Shown piece by piece: positions 44,002-53,245 of a DNA stretch of 64,000 bases. Made by a program: the position numbers and the translations under genes. Source of the DNA: Flavobacteriales bacterium UBA2669. GTDB taxonomy: Bacteria; Bacteroidota; Bacteroidia; Flavobacteriales_E; Vicingaceae. The first letter of the stretch is position 1; every line of letters starts with the position of its first letter. Under the pieces are notes generated by a model. It searched no databases and was not told where the DNA came from. It worked only from the letters and a program-made list of their open reading frames with translations. Where the stretch lies: NCBI GenBank assembly GCA_002359215.1, contig DEMN01000008.1:62001-126000 (forward strand), given 5' to 3'.

Positions 44002-44376
44002 ATGGCAGATGTAAGATATTCAGATGAAGATTTAGCAGAATTTAAAGCTATCATAAACAAAAAATTAGAAGCTGCAAAAGCAGACTTAGAAGAGCTTTTG
44101 GCTACATTAAACTACAAAGGTGATAACGGCACTGATGATACTATTCATTCATTTAAAATGATGGAAGAAGGTGCAGCAACGCTTTCTAGAGAAGAAGTAG
44201 CACAATTAGCAGGGAGACAAGAAAAATTTATTAAGCACTTAGAAAACGCCTTAATTCGTATTTCAAATAAAACTTACGGAGTTTGTAGAGTTACAGGAAA
44301 ATTAATTCCTAAAGAAAGATTAAAAGCTGTACCTCACGCTACACTTAGTATTGAAGCAAAAGAAGCTCAAGGGTAG
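44002..44376 (+). CDS. DksA/TraR-family protein with degenerate zinc finger
   Basis: 124 residues. Coiled-coil N-terminus followed by the DksA-like tail YGVCRVTGKLIPKERLKAVPHAT. Of the four cysteines in a classic C4 finger only one remains (GVC), so zinc binding is unlikely. DksA relatives bind the RNA polymerase secondary channel and tune the stringent response; here the coiled-coil tip has the acidic run GDNGTDDT rather than a clear DxxDxA. Starts 20 bp after ileS; a hairpin separates it from lspA. Confidence 0.85.
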   Translation: MADVRYSDEDLAEFKAIINKKLEAAKADLEELLATLNYKGDNGTDDTIHSFKMMEEGAATLSREEVAQLAGRQEKFIKHLENALIRISNKTYGVCRVTGKLIPKERLKAVPHATLSIEAKEAQG

Positions 44377-44397
44377 CAGATTAATGATTAGAGATTG

Positions 44398-44428
44398 GAA
44401 ATTAGAGGTTAAATAAACCTCTAATTTC
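44398..44428 (+). terminator. Perfect hairpin between the DksA-like gene and lspA
   Basis: A 13-bp stem, GAAATTAGAGGTT (44398-44410) and AACCTCTAATTTC (44416-44428), with a 5-nt loop. The T-run after it is weak, so it may be an mRNA-processing or stability hairpin instead of a terminator. Confidence 0.55.
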
Positions 44429-44449
44429 TAATTTCAAATTCTCAATTAA

Positions 44450-45085
44450 ATGAAATTCCGTTTTTTAACGCATCCTCTTTTTATTACCTTTTTGGTATTA
44501 TTTATTGACCAAGCTTCAAAGTTTTGGGTAAAAACCAATATGATGTTATCTCAAGAATTTCCGGTATTGGGTAATTGGTTTTACATTCATTTTACTGAAA
44601 ATAGGGGAATGGCTTTTGGGATGGAATTTGGCGGTGAATATGGCAAATTAGCTCTTAGTTTGTTTAGAATTGTAGCGGTAACCGGAATTGGTTACGTGTT
44701 GTTTACCTTGCCTAAAACAGCGCCTAAAGGCTTAAAAATATGTGGAGCACTGGTTTTTGCCGGAGCATTAGGAAATATTATTGATAGTGCTTTTTATGGA
44801 GTAATTTTCAACGAAAGTTTTAACCAAGTAGCTACTTTTTTACCTGAAGAAGGCGGCTATGCTCCTTTTTTGCACGGTTGGGTGGTGGATATGTTTTGGT
44901 TTCCATTGATGGAAGGGACTTTTCCGGAATGGTTTCCAATTTGGGGTGGAGAAGATTTTTTGTTTTTCCGACCAGTATTTAATGTAGCTGATGCCGCTAT
45001 TTCTGTAGGTATTGTGCTTATCTTCATTTTCCAGAAAAAATTCTTTAAGAAAGAAGTTGTTGAGGCGGAAGAGAAAAATAATTAA
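44450..45085 (+). CDS. lspA: Lipoprotein signal peptidase
   Basis: 211 residues, inner-membrane aspartic peptidase that removes lipoprotein signals. Catalytic aspartates are Asp112 (GALGNIIDSAF) and Asp181 (VFNVADAAISVG). ENRGMAFGM matches the family ENxGAAFS box. About 50 extra residues between the two aspartates, including ESFNQVATF and EGTFPEWFPIWGG, are typical of this phylum. It serves the many lipoproteins coded in this window (22152, 48104, 54160, 56946, 60544 and others). Confidence 0.95.
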   Translation: MKFRFLTHPLFITFLVLFIDQASKFWVKTNMMLSQEFPVLGNWFYIHFTENRGMAFGMEFGGEYGKLALSLFRIVAVTGIGYVLFTLPKTAPKGLKICGALVFAGALGNIIDSAFYGVIFNESFNQVATFLPEEGGYAPFLHGWVVDMFWFPLMEGTFPEWFPIWGGEDFLFFRPVFNVADAAISVGIVLIFIFQKKFFKKEVVEAEEKNN

Positions 45086-45154
45086 TCCTTAACAATTCAT
45101 TATTTTTCAACCAGATTAACAGGTAAACAAACTTTCGAGTTTAAGCGAAATCAC

Positions 45155-45162
45155 TATTTTTG
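45155..45162 (+). promoter_or_regulatory. -7 promoter box before the SDR gene
   Basis: TATTTTTG ends 4 bp before the ATG at 45167 and fits TAnnTTTG, suggesting a leaderless mRNA. Confidence 0.4.
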
Positions 45163-45166
45163 TTCC

Positions 45167-45964
45167 ATGGATATAACAAATAAAGTAATATGGGTTACAG
45201 GAGCTTCTTCGGGAATAGGAGAGGCATTAGTTTATGAATTAGCTAAAAGAAACTGTAAATTAATTCTATCGGCCCGAAGAGAAGCAGAACTGCAACGCGT
45301 AAAAGAAAATACCAACTTACCAGATGAGCAAATATTAATTTTACCTATAGATTTAGAACAGTTTAAAAATGCTCAAACATGGGTAGATAAAGTAGTAGAG
45401 AAATTTAGTACTATAGATATATTAATAAATAATGGGGGAATTAGTCAGAAAAGCTTGGCTATGGAAACCATCGAAGCTGTTGAACAAAAATTTTGGAACA
45501 TTAACTATTTTGGAAATGTAGCTCTTTCCAAAGCCGTTTTACCTATAATGCAACAAAAAAAATATGGAAAAGTGGTAGTAATAACCTCTATTTTAGGGAA
45601 GTTTGGATTACCCCAACTCTCTACTTATGCAGCAACCAAACATGCACTTTATGGGTTTTACGAATCGTTGAGATTAGAATTGGTAAAAGATAATGTTTCT
45701 GTATTACTTGCTGCTCCGGGTTTTATTAATACACAAGTTTCTGTAAACGCCATAGATGGTGAGGGAAACATTACTAATGAAAATAGCGATGCTCAACTCA
45801 ACGGAATGAAACCTGATATATTTGCTAAAAATTTGGTCAACGCAATAGTAAAAGACAAACAACACGTTTATATTGGTAAAAAAGAGCTGTTGACTATTCC
45901 ATTTAAAACCTTGTTCCCCAAATTGTTTTATAAAATAATGCTAAAGCTAAGTAATAAAAAATAA
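45167..45964 (+). CDS. Short-chain dehydrogenase/reductase
   Basis: 265 residues, classical SDR. Nucleotide motif TGASSGIG at 11-18, NNGG at 88-91, catalytic Ser141, Tyr154 and Lys158 (YAATK). The C-terminus is basic and hydrophobic (TIPFKTLFPKLFYKIMLKLSNKK), like the membrane-tethered DHRS7-type SDRs, so peripheral membrane association is possible. Substrate not readable. Confidence 0.9.
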   Translation: MDITNKVIWVTGASSGIGEALVYELAKRNCKLILSARREAELQRVKENTNLPDEQILILPIDLEQFKNAQTWVDKVVEKFSTIDILINNGGISQKSLAMETIEAVEQKFWNINYFGNVALSKAVLPIMQQKKYGKVVVITSILGKFGLPQLSTYAATKHALYGFYESLRLELVKDNVSVLLAAPGFINTQVSVNAIDGEGNITNENSDAQLNGMKPDIFAKNLVNAIVKDKQHVYIGKKELLTIPFKTLFPKLFYKIMLKLSNKK

Positions 45965-45986
45965 TTTTTGTAGTATTGCTAATCTT

Positions 45987-46691
45987 ATGATTAAAAACTA
46001 CTTGTTATATATTACATTTTATAAACCCTTGTTTTTAGCAAGTTTCATTATGTTGTTAATAGCTTGTAAATCAACAAAAAATGTTGAACAAATAGTAGTT
46101 GAACCACCAAGAGAAAAAACAGAAATAGTTGAAGAAGAGCAACCTAAAGAAGAATTAGGAGACATTTTAACAGAGTATCTGTCTTTAAAATATCCTGATA
46201 AAAATTTTGATAAATACCTTTATATTTCTGTCAAACATCAAAAAATGTATTTAATAGAAAATGGGATAACAGTTAAAATTTATCCTATTTCTACAGCAAA
46301 AAAAGGCATAGGAAGTCATCAAAACAGTAATAAAACACCGCCCGGATTACATACTGTAAAAAGAAAAATTGGTGAAGAAGTTCCTTTGGGTGGAATTTTA
46401 GAAGCAAGAGAGTTCAATGGAAAAGTAGCAGAAATTATTACTGACAAACGTAAGGCTGATGGCGATTATGTTACCACAAGAATTTTGTGGTTAGATGGCG
46501 AAGAAGTGGGCATTAACAAAGGAAGAAATGTTGATTCTTACAACAGGTATATTTATATTCATGGCACACCTGAAGAGGGTTTTATTGGTCAGCCGGCTTC
46601 TCATGGCTGCATAAGAATGAAAAATACAGATGTCATAGAACTTTACGATATTATTGATGAAGGAACTCCCATCTATATTCTTAAAAGATAA
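45987..46691 (+). CDS. L,D-transpeptidase lipoprotein (YkuD domain)
   Basis: 234 residues. A hydrophobic N-terminus ends in LLIAC (Cys27), a probable lipobox. The YkuD domain starts near residue 75 (YLYISVKHQKMYLIENG) and carries the catalytic motif in IHGTPEE ... PASHGCIRM, with the nucleophile cysteine in SHGC. Such enzymes make 3-3 peptidoglycan cross-links or attach proteins to the wall in the periplasm. Located 22 bp after the SDR gene. Confidence 0.9.
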   Translation: MIKNYLLYITFYKPLFLASFIMLLIACKSTKNVEQIVVEPPREKTEIVEEEQPKEELGDILTEYLSLKYPDKNFDKYLYISVKHQKMYLIENGITVKIYPISTAKKGIGSHQNSNKTPPGLHTVKRKIGEEVPLGGILEAREFNGKVAEIITDKRKADGDYVTTRILWLDGEEVGINKGRNVDSYNRYIYIHGTPEEGFIGQPASHGCIRMKNTDVIELYDIIDEGTPIYILKR

Positions 46692-46770
46692 GCAAGAGGA
46701 GGTAAATAGAAAACCCTATTTTTAGAAAACTCCTTAAATAAAATACCTTAATTTTATAGCAATTTTTTAA

Positions 46771-48126
46771 ATGGTTATATTCATGGCATTTGTATATTTA
46801 GCAATAGGGTTGGTTTTGGGTTTTGTTATTGGGTTTTTGGTAAAAAAACTACAAAGCAATGGTAGTGATAATGGTGTTGAAAGCCAACAAATAATAAAAG
46901 AACTTACTTTAGAAAATGGCAATCTTAAAGGAAGAATAGAATCCTCTCTTGAAGCATTTAGAAAGATTGAAACTAAAAATAATGAGTTAGAACAAAAAAA
47001 GAGCGAACTGATTTCTGAAAATGCTCGACTAACCAATGCGTATCAAAATATAGAAGCAAAACTGAAAGAGCAAAAAGACGAAATAAGTCAATTACAAGAA
47101 AAATTTACCACAGAATTTTCATTAATTGCCAACAAACTTCTTAAACAAAATGCTACTGATTTTGCTCAAGCAAATGAAAAAAGGTTGAGTGAGATTTTAA
47201 ATCCGCTGAAAGAGAATATCCAACAATTTGAGAAAAAAGTAGAAGATACTTACGAGAAAGATTTTAAAGATAGAACCAAGTTAATAGAACAAATACAATC
47301 GCTTGAAAAGCTTAACCAACAAATGAGCGAAGAAGCTCAAAATTTAACCAAAGCACTTAAAGGCGATAATAAAACACAAGGGAATTGGGGAGAATTAATT
47401 TTAGAAAAAGTACTGGAAAGCTCCGGCTTAATAAAAGATGTAGAATACTCTACACAATACTCTACATCTAATGATGAAGGAGCTAGAATTATGCCCGATG
47501 TTATCATTAATTTACCAGAAAAAAAACACATTATTGTAGATGCAAAAGTTTCGTTAGTAGCCTATCAGAACTATATTAATTGCGATAATGATGCTGAACA
47601 GGATGTTCATTTAAAAAACCATGTGCTTTCGGTAAAAACGCATATTAAAGGATTAAGTGAAAAACATTATGGAACTGGTAAAGGGTTAGACGCTCCTGAT
47701 TTTGTATTATTGTTTATGCCAATAGAATCTTCTTTTGGATTAGCATTAAGAACAGATAATGAGTTATATCAATATGCATGGGATAGAAAAGTGGTTATTG
47801 TAACACCTTCTACCTTATTGGCAACACTTAGAACAGTAGCTTCTTTGTGGAAACAAGAAAAACAAACTGCAAATGCTATAGAAATTGCCCGACAAGCAGG
47901 AGCATTGCACGATAAGTTTGTCGGATTTTTAGATGATATGGACAAAGTTAAGCGAGGTATTGATAGCTCTAAAGATGCCTACGATAAAGCATTTAATAAA
48001 CTAAAATCGGGGAGAGGCAATTTGATTGATGCCACTAAAAAACTAGAAGATTTAGGAGCTAAAACTAAAAAACAAATGCCCGAAATTTATTTACCAGAAA
48101 ACCATGAAGATGAAGAAAATAACTAA
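46771..48126 (+). CDS. rmuC: DNA recombination protein RmuC
   Basis: 451 residues. An N-terminal membrane segment (FVYLAIGLVLGFVIGFLV), a coiled coil to about residue 190, then the RmuC domain: GNWGELILEKVLESSGL, MPDVIINLPEKKHIIVDAKVSL, LLFMPIESSFGLAL and VIVTPSTLLATLRTVASLW. The DAK of VDAKVSL resembles a PD-(D/E)XK core, which fits a nuclease-like role limiting recombination between inverted repeats. An alternative ATG at 46783 is possible. It overlaps the next gene by 23 bp. Confidence 0.92.
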   Translation: MVIFMAFVYLAIGLVLGFVIGFLVKKLQSNGSDNGVESQQIIKELTLENGNLKGRIESSLEAFRKIETKNNELEQKKSELISENARLTNAYQNIEAKLKEQKDEISQLQEKFTTEFSLIANKLLKQNATDFAQANEKRLSEILNPLKENIQQFEKKVEDTYEKDFKDRTKLIEQIQSLEKLNQQMSEEAQNLTKALKGDNKTQGNWGELILEKVLESSGLIKDVEYSTQYSTSNDEGARIMPDVIINLPEKKHIIVDAKVSLVAYQNYINCDNDAEQDVHLKNHVLSVKTHIKGLSEKHYGTGKGLDAPDFVLLFMPIESSFGLALRTDNELYQYAWDRKVVIVTPSTLLATLRTVASLWKQEKQTANAIEIARQAGALHDKFVGFLDDMDKVKRGIDSSKDAYDKAFNKLKSGRGNLIDATKKLEDLGAKTKKQMPEIYLPENHEDEENN

Positions 48127-49378
48127 TATCATATTTATTTTGTTTTTGTTGGGCATGTTTTTTTCTTGCTCCTCTTCACAAAATACTACCAACAGAAATG
48201 TCGCGGGAATTTATATGCCAGGAATTAATTTGTTGGATCCGGATATGCTTGCTTTTCATACAAATGATACGCTAACAGAATTTCATTTTAGAATTAACTC
48301 TGCTAATATTTTATACACCAAAAAAAGAGAAGACTCTACCTTTAGTGCCAATGTAAGGGTAACTTATGAATTGTATGAATTAGATTCCAAAACATTGTTG
48401 GATAGTGCCTCGCTTAATTTTGTTGACTATGGAAATAATAAAGAAAAGAAATTTTTAGATGGTGTTTTTATGTTAAATACGTTATTTGGAAAAATCTATA
48501 CCATAAAAGTTACTTTTAATGATTTAAACAGAGATCAATACATCAAAAAGTCATTAAAATTAGATAAATCAAGCATATATAATGCTCAAAATTATTTAGT
48601 TTTAGATGATAAGCAAAACATCATATTTAAAAATTACTTGAAAAATAATACCACCTTTTACCTTAAAAAGAATGAATCAATAACCGATACTACTTTTGTT
48701 TTAAAATATTATAAATCAGATTTTCCTATAGCAAAACCACCTTTTTCTTCTAATGAAACACCTGAAGAAAAAATGGCATTTTCACCAGAATTTACAGAAG
48801 AACTTGCTTTTGATTCTTTACAACAATTGAGTTATGAGGTAACAGAAAACGGTTTGTATTTTATTCATCCTGAAGGACAATCAATAGGACCTACACTTTT
48901 TAATTTTCAAGATAATTTTCCTGAGGTTAAAACTGCAGAGAATATGATTCCACCAATGCGTTATATAACTACATCAAAAGAATTTGAGCTACTACTCTCT
49001 GCAGAATACCCGAAAGCAGAGGTGGATAAGTTTTGGAAAGATGTTGCCGGAAGCAATGATAGGGCAAGGACTTTAATTAGAGAGTATTTTAAACGTGTAG
49101 AAAGTGCTAACAATTATTTTACTTCGTACATGGAAGGTTGGAAATCGGATAGAGGAATTATATATATTGTTTTTGGGGTGCCTAATGTGGTTTATAAACA
49201 CAAAAACTATGAAAATTGGATTTATGGAGAAGAAAATAATATGATGTCACTAAGTTTTGTGTTTCACAAAGTGGATAATCCAATAACTGATAACGATTTT
49301 GTGTTGAGTCGTTCACCAGTATTTAAAAACAATTGGTTCAGAGCAGTTGATAGTTGGAGAAGCGGAAGAATTTACTGA
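48104..49378 (+). CDS. GWxTD-domain lipoprotein
   Basis: 424 residues. Lipobox LGMFFSC ends at Cys22. The C-terminal half is the GWxTD domain (YMEGWKSDRGIIYIVFGVP near residue 350, with S in place of T, and ENWIYGEEN), a family found mainly in Bacteroidota and relatives, function unknown. The N-terminal part is beta-rich. It starts inside rmuC (23-bp overlap) and its stop overlaps the 3' end of rbfA on the other strand by 7 bp. Confidence 0.85.
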   Translation: MKMKKITNIIFILFLLGMFFSCSSSQNTTNRNVAGIYMPGINLLDPDMLAFHTNDTLTEFHFRINSANILYTKKREDSTFSANVRVTYELYELDSKTLLDSASLNFVDYGNNKEKKFLDGVFMLNTLFGKIYTIKVTFNDLNRDQYIKKSLKLDKSSIYNAQNYLVLDDKQNIIFKNYLKNNTTFYLKKNESITDTTFVLKYYKSDFPIAKPPFSSNETPEEKMAFSPEFTEELAFDSLQQLSYEVTENGLYFIHPEGQSIGPTLFNFQDNFPEVKTAENMIPPMRYITTSKEFELLLSAEYPKAEVDKFWKDVAGSNDRARTLIREYFKRVESANNYFTSYMEGWKSDRGIIYIVFGVPNVVYKHKNYENWIYGEENNMMSLSFVFHKVDNPITDNDFVLSRSPVFKNNWFRAVDSWRSGRIY

Positions 49379-49710
49379 TTTAATTTTGCTTCAATTTCTT
49401 CCATATAATCAATAGAATCATCTAAATAAAAAGCCACTTCAGGGGTAATCCTTAGTTGTTTCCCCACTTTTCTGCCGAGCTCGCCTCGGATAGAACTAGC
49501 ATTTTCATTGGCTATTTTAATACCTTTTTTAGGCTCTATGTTACCGAAAATACTTAGGTAAACCTTAGCAAAACTTAAATCGGGAGAAACTCTTATAATG
49601 GTTACACTAACCATTGTACCGGGAAATAACTCATTGGTTTTTCCTTGAATAATTAAACTTAACTCCTTTTGTAAAAGCCTAGCTACTCTATTTTGTCTTA
49701 TTGAACTCAT
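49372..49710 (-). CDS. rbfA: Ribosome-binding factor A
   Basis: 112 residues from ATG 49710 (MSSIRQNRVARLLQKELS), the usual RbfA start. A longer frame from 49794 is rejected because a promoter box sits inside it and the added residues have no family match. The KH-like fold is visible: VSVTIIRVSPDLSFAKVYLSIFG and LRITPEVAFYLDDSIDYMEEI. It helps mature the 5' end of 16S rRNA in 30S assembly, mainly at low temperature. Confidence 0.93.
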   Translation of the reverse strand: MSSIRQNRVARLLQKELSLIIQGKTNELFPGTMVSVTIIRVSPDLSFAKVYLSIFGNIEPKKGIKIANENASSIRGELGRKVGKQLRITPEVAFYLDDSIDYMEEIEAKLNQ

Positions 49711-49715
49711 TGGTG

Positions 49716-49723
49716 CAAAAGTA
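49716..49723 (-). promoter_or_regulatory. -7 promoter box before rbfA
   Basis: TACTTTTG on the minus strand, 5 bp before ATG 49710. It decides the start and suggests a leaderless mRNA. Confidence 0.5.
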
Positions 49724-49872
49724 TCAATTAATTTTTTATAAATATTTTGCATTTCAAGTAACTTTAGGATTTCAACATGAATGTTTTTTAACAATGTTAA
49801 ATTTTGTTTAACAAATTGTTTTTTAATTAACTATGTTGTACATTCGCATTTATAATTTTAAAATTAACTACT

Positions 49873-50958
49873 ATGAAAAAAAATTTACTTTCTTTAATTA
49901 CGTTGTTAGGAGTAGGTGTTATTGCAAATGCTCAGATAACAATTAACGACACACACATTGTTGGTATGAACGATGCTGTTGAACAATCTGTTGATACCAT
50001 TCCAGGTTCAATAACCATTGGACCAAGTGGAGCTAACCAAACATGGAGTTTTACAAGTATGACAGAAAGATATGTTGATACCTTAACTTTTTCTAATCAT
50101 ACCGGATTTCCAGGAGCAGGTAGTATTACCGGAGCAAATCTTGGTGTGACGAGTTCAGCTGATGATAGTTCTTGGACCTTTTTAAATAAAGGAACATCTG
50201 GGTTGTTTGTTGTAGGACAAAGTTTTTATCAAGATGCACAGTTAATAACGTTGGAATATCCATCTACAATTGTTACTTTTCCATCAACTATGGGAACCAA
50301 TTATGCAGGAAATTGGTGGGGAATAATTTTTCAACAATATGTTGGTCAAGGAGGAATTGATTCTGTAAGAATGACAAGAGAAGCAATTACATCAAGCAAT
50401 GTTGATGCTTGGGGAAATGTTACTACCTCATTTGGAACTTTTGCAAGTATCAGACAAAATGTAAATGATGTTACTATTGATACTATTTGGTTGTACCAAG
50501 GTGGCTCATGGAATGTGATTGATCCTTTTACAGCAAGTATGTTAGGAGTAGACCCTATTACTTACGACACAATAAATACAGCTCGTTGGTGGACAGATAA
50601 TCCTAGCTCTAAGTTTCCTGTATTAGAAATGGAATTTGAGAATAATGGAACGGTTAATAGTGTTACTTGGCAAAAAAGCTCTCCTTTTGTTGGAGTAGAA
50701 GAAATGAATGTTAAACCAATGTTTAGTTTGTACCCGAATCCGGCAAAAGATATGATTAGTATTACAACAGATAAAATAGAAAATTCAGTTATTGCTATTT
50801 TTGATATTACTGGTAAACAAGTAAAATCTGTAGACTTTAATGATTCTGCTATTTCTTTAAGTATTAATGATTTAGATGCGGGAGTTTATTTTTACTCAGT
50901 GAGTAATAGAACTTCCGGGAAAGTAATACAGACGAATAAATTTATTGTGACAAAATAA
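49873..50958 (+). CDS. Secreted protein with T9SS type A sorting domain, function unknown
   Basis: 361 residues. Signal peptide MKKNLLSLITLLGVGVIANAQ. The body is beta-rich with no catalytic motif I know; it has WWGIIFQQYVGQGG and the sequence TARWWTDNPSSKFPVLEME. The last 75 residues are a type A sorting domain (FSLYPNPAKDMISI ... AGVYFYSVSN). Possible -7 box TACATTCG at 49839-49846 with TTG 20 nt before it. Closed by a strong bidirectional terminator. Confidence 0.82.
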   Translation: MKKNLLSLITLLGVGVIANAQITINDTHIVGMNDAVEQSVDTIPGSITIGPSGANQTWSFTSMTERYVDTLTFSNHTGFPGAGSITGANLGVTSSADDSSWTFLNKGTSGLFVVGQSFYQDAQLITLEYPSTIVTFPSTMGTNYAGNWWGIIFQQYVGQGGIDSVRMTREAITSSNVDAWGNVTTSFGTFASIRQNVNDVTIDTIWLYQGGSWNVIDPFTASMLGVDPITYDTINTARWWTDNPSSKFPVLEMEFENNGTVNSVTWQKSSPFVGVEEMNVKPMFSLYPNPAKDMISITTDKIENSVIAIFDITGKQVKSVDFNDSAISLSINDLDAGVYFYSVSNRTSGKVIQTNKFIVTK

Positions 50959-50978
50959 AAGAGTTAGTCTTACTTAAA

Positions 50979-51011
50979 CAAATAAGCCCTAAATTTTTTA
51001 GGGCTTATTTG
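50979..51011. terminator. Bidirectional terminator between the T9SS protein and a small lipoprotein
   Basis: A 15-bp perfect stem, CAAATAAGCCCTAAA (50979-50993) and TTTAGGGCTTATTTG (50997-51011), with a 3-nt loop and T-rich sequence on both sides. It contains the stop codon of the minus-strand lipoprotein gene. Confidence 0.85.
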
Positions 51012-51337
51012 TTTTTATATCTTTTTCTCCAGACCTGATATTTATAAATTTTGCCATTATTATTGACATAATAAATATGTTCAATAACAACTATCTCTTT
51101 AGGCTTTCTTAAGTCTCCACCTTTATCAATAGGGGGCCTTTTACCATAGTATTCTTCTTTGGATTTATAAATAAATACTTCGGCATTATCATAAATTTTA
51201 ACTTCGTTGGCAGCTCCTTTTGCAGCAATAAGCTCTTCTCTACTTTTTCCCACATAAGGACTATCAAAAGTTTGAGGTCCTTTTGGGGTACAGCCAAAAA
51301 TAATGGATATTAAAATAGAAAGTATAGTTAATCTCAT
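51005..51337 (-). CDS. Small lipoprotein, function unknown
   Basis: 110 residues from ATG 51337 (MRLTILSILISIIFGC, lipobox Cys16); a longer frame to 51385 adds a non-signal-like N-terminus. The mature part has YVGKSREELIAAKG, as in SmpA/OmlA-type small lipoproteins, then IEHIYYVNNNGKIYKYQVW, a beta-strand pattern. By that resemblance it may be a small outer-membrane-assembly-type lipoprotein, but I cannot name it. Its stop is within the terminator hairpin; truB ends 67 bp upstream on the same strand. Confidence 0.7.
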   Translation of the reverse strand: MRLTILSILISIIFGCTPKGPQTFDSPYVGKSREELIAAKGAANEVKIYDNAEVFIYKSKEEYYGKRPPIDKGGDLRKPKEIVVIEHIYYVNNNGKIYKYQVWRKRYKNK

Positions 51338-51404
51338 GATTCGTAAAGGTAAAAAAAATACAGAGCTATCAAAATAAGGAAACAAAATTTTTTAAAGTAC
51401 TTTG

Positions 51405-52172
51405 TTAAATAACTGATAATGATGTTATATTTTTTGCATCAGTCAAAATGTATTTACCAATTTTGGTTCTAGTTAGTGCTGATAGATGACCTCCACAATT
51501 TAATTTTAATCCTAAATCTTTGGCAATAGAACGAATGTAAGTTCCTTTACTGCAAACAACACGAAAATGAACGTGAATTCCTTTGTCGTATGGTTTTTCT
51601 TGATTGATTTTAGCTTCATCATTAGCAATTATCTTATCTGTTGATAAAATAAGTTTACTACGTTCTATTTGTGTGATTTCAAATTCATCAATAGTAATAG
51701 TGTTTTTTTTAATAACTACCTCTTCTCCGGCTCTAGCTAATTCATAAGCTCTTTTACCATCAATTTTTTTGGCAGAATGTATAGGAGCAGTTTGTTCTTG
51801 TGTGCCGATAAAAGTTGTTACAGCTTCATTTATCATTTCATCAGAAATATGATTGGTTTCAAAAAAAGCATTAAAAGCTTTTTCTAAATCGAAAGAAGGG
51901 GTGGTTGCTCCAAGGGTAATTATTCCTGTATATTCTTTTTTTTGTGCTTGAATTTCATCAATCTTTTTAGTGAATTTTCCTGTACAAATAATTAATAAAC
52001 CAGTTGCTAAAGGGTCTAATGTTCCGGCATGACCTACTTTTATTTTTTTAAGTTCTAACTGGTTTTTAAGTTGGTAATGAATTTTTCTAACTACATCAAA
52101 AGAAGTCCAACCTATTGGTTTATTAATAAGTAAAAGTTGTCCGTTAAGAAATTTATCTTGAAGTGCTTGCAT
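51405..52172 (-). CDS. truB: tRNA pseudouridine-55 synthase
   Basis: 255 residues. Makes pseudouridine 55 in the T loop of tRNAs. Catalytic Asp53 in VGHAGTLDPLATG; LLINKPIGWTSFDVV at the start and CSKGTYIRSIAKDLG and GGHLSALTRTKIG at the C-terminal end are standard. It lies 5 bp after uppP, in the Bacteroidota gene order DUF3098-uppP-truB. Confidence 0.96.
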   Translation of the reverse strand: MQALQDKFLNGQLLLINKPIGWTSFDVVRKIHYQLKNQLELKKIKVGHAGTLDPLATGLLIICTGKFTKKIDEIQAQKKEYTGIITLGATTPSFDLEKAFNAFFETNHISDEMINEAVTTFIGTQEQTAPIHSAKKIDGKRAYELARAGEEVVIKKNTITIDEFEITQIERSKLILSTDKIIANDEAKINQEKPYDKGIHVHFRVVCSKGTYIRSIAKDLGLKLNCGGHLSALTRTKIGKYILTDAKNITSLSVI

Positions 52173-52177
52173 GAATG

Positions 52178-52972
52178 TTAATACAATGTAATTTCTACAC
52201 CTGAGAAATGAAGGGTTAAAATTAATAACCCAATAACAATTCTGTAATAACCAAAAAGTTTAAACCCATAGTTGGTTAAAAAAGCTATGAATCCTTTTAT
52301 GGCAATAATAGCAACAATAAACCCTACTACATTTCCGATTAACAATAATTGAATTTCTTCTGTTTCAAAACCATTTCCTTCTTGAAAAAACTTTAACAAT
52401 TTATAACCTGTAGCAGCAAACATAGTAGGTATAGCCAGAAAAAAAGAAAATTCAGCAGCAGCTTGTCTATTCATTTTTTGAGTTAGCCCACCAATAATAG
52501 TAGCTGCAGAGCGAGAAACTCCCGGGACCATTGCTAAACATTGAAATAACCCAATTTTAAAAGCAGTAGGGTAGGTAACTTCCGAGGTGCCTTCTATTTC
52601 AGTTTTTTTAAACCATTTATCTATAAAAATTAAGACTACACCTCCTAAAAAAAGCATAGTGGCTACTACAATTACATTTTCTAATAAGCTATCAATAAAA
52701 TCGTTTAAAAGTAATCCGAAAAAAGCTGCCGGAAGAAATCCTATAAATAGTTTGAAATAAAAATTTACAGTTTGAAAAAATCTTTTCCAGTACAATACCA
52801 CTACTGAAAGTATGGTTCCAAACTGAATGGCTATGGTAAAAGTTTTGGTAAAACTATCATCAGCAATTCCCATTAATGATGAAGTAATAATAAGGTGTCC
52901 AGTTGAGGAAACAGGTAAAAACTCTGTTAAACCTTCAATAATGGCTAAAATAATAGACTGAATAATGGACAT
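52178..52972 (-). CDS. uppP: Undecaprenyl-diphosphate phosphatase
   Basis: 264 residues, about eight membrane segments. Recycles the C55 lipid carrier for cell-wall synthesis and gives bacitracin resistance when abundant. The two active-site boxes are EGLTEFLPVSSTGHLII near the N-terminus and VPGVSRSAATIIGG in the middle. Lies 9 bp after DUF3098 and 5 bp before truB. Confidence 0.96.
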   Translation of the reverse strand: MSIIQSIILAIIEGLTEFLPVSSTGHLIITSSLMGIADDSFTKTFTIAIQFGTILSVVVLYWKRFFQTVNFYFKLFIGFLPAAFFGLLLNDFIDSLLENVIVVATMLFLGGVVLIFIDKWFKKTEIEGTSEVTYPTAFKIGLFQCLAMVPGVSRSAATIIGGLTQKMNRQAAAEFSFFLAIPTMFAATGYKLLKFFQEGNGFETEEIQLLLIGNVVGFIVAIIAIKGFIAFLTNYGFKLFGYYRIVIGLLILTLHFSGVEITLY

Positions 52973-52981
52973 TGAAAGAAG

Positions 52982-53221
52982 TTAGTTAGTTGATTTTTTC
53001 ATTATCCCCCAACCAACAACACCTAACCCGGCTAAAATTAAGATAGGTGCAATATAAATTCGAGTAACAGAAAATAATTCATAACTAAATTCATTAGGAT
53101 TATCAGAACCCCCGCCAATCATAAGCACATAACCTAAAACAGTTATTAAAACCCCTGCAATAATTAGGATGTAATTTTTCTTACTAAAGGCAAAATCGTT
53201 GTTTATTTTTTGGTTTTCCAT
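52982..53221 (-). CDS. DUF3098 small membrane protein
   Basis: 79 residues from ATG 53221 (MENQKINNDFAFSKKNY); a longer frame to 53248 includes the promoter box. Two membrane segments flank a short loop (GGGSDNPNEFSYELFSVTRI), the DUF3098 layout. In related genomes it lies between the cell-division gene ftsX and uppP; here ftsX is not adjacent. Function unknown. Confidence 0.85.
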   Translation of the reverse strand: MENQKINNDFAFSKKNYILIIAGVLITVLGYVLMIGGGSDNPNEFSYELFSVTRIYIAPILILAGLGVVGWGIMKKSTN

Positions 53222-53245
53222 AAGTTTGTTAGATGATGTAAGCAA

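Noticed and set aside
51109..51297. 62-codon minus-strand frame inside the small lipoprotein gene
   Set aside because: Shifted frame of the real gene; the lipobox-bearing frame is the coding one.
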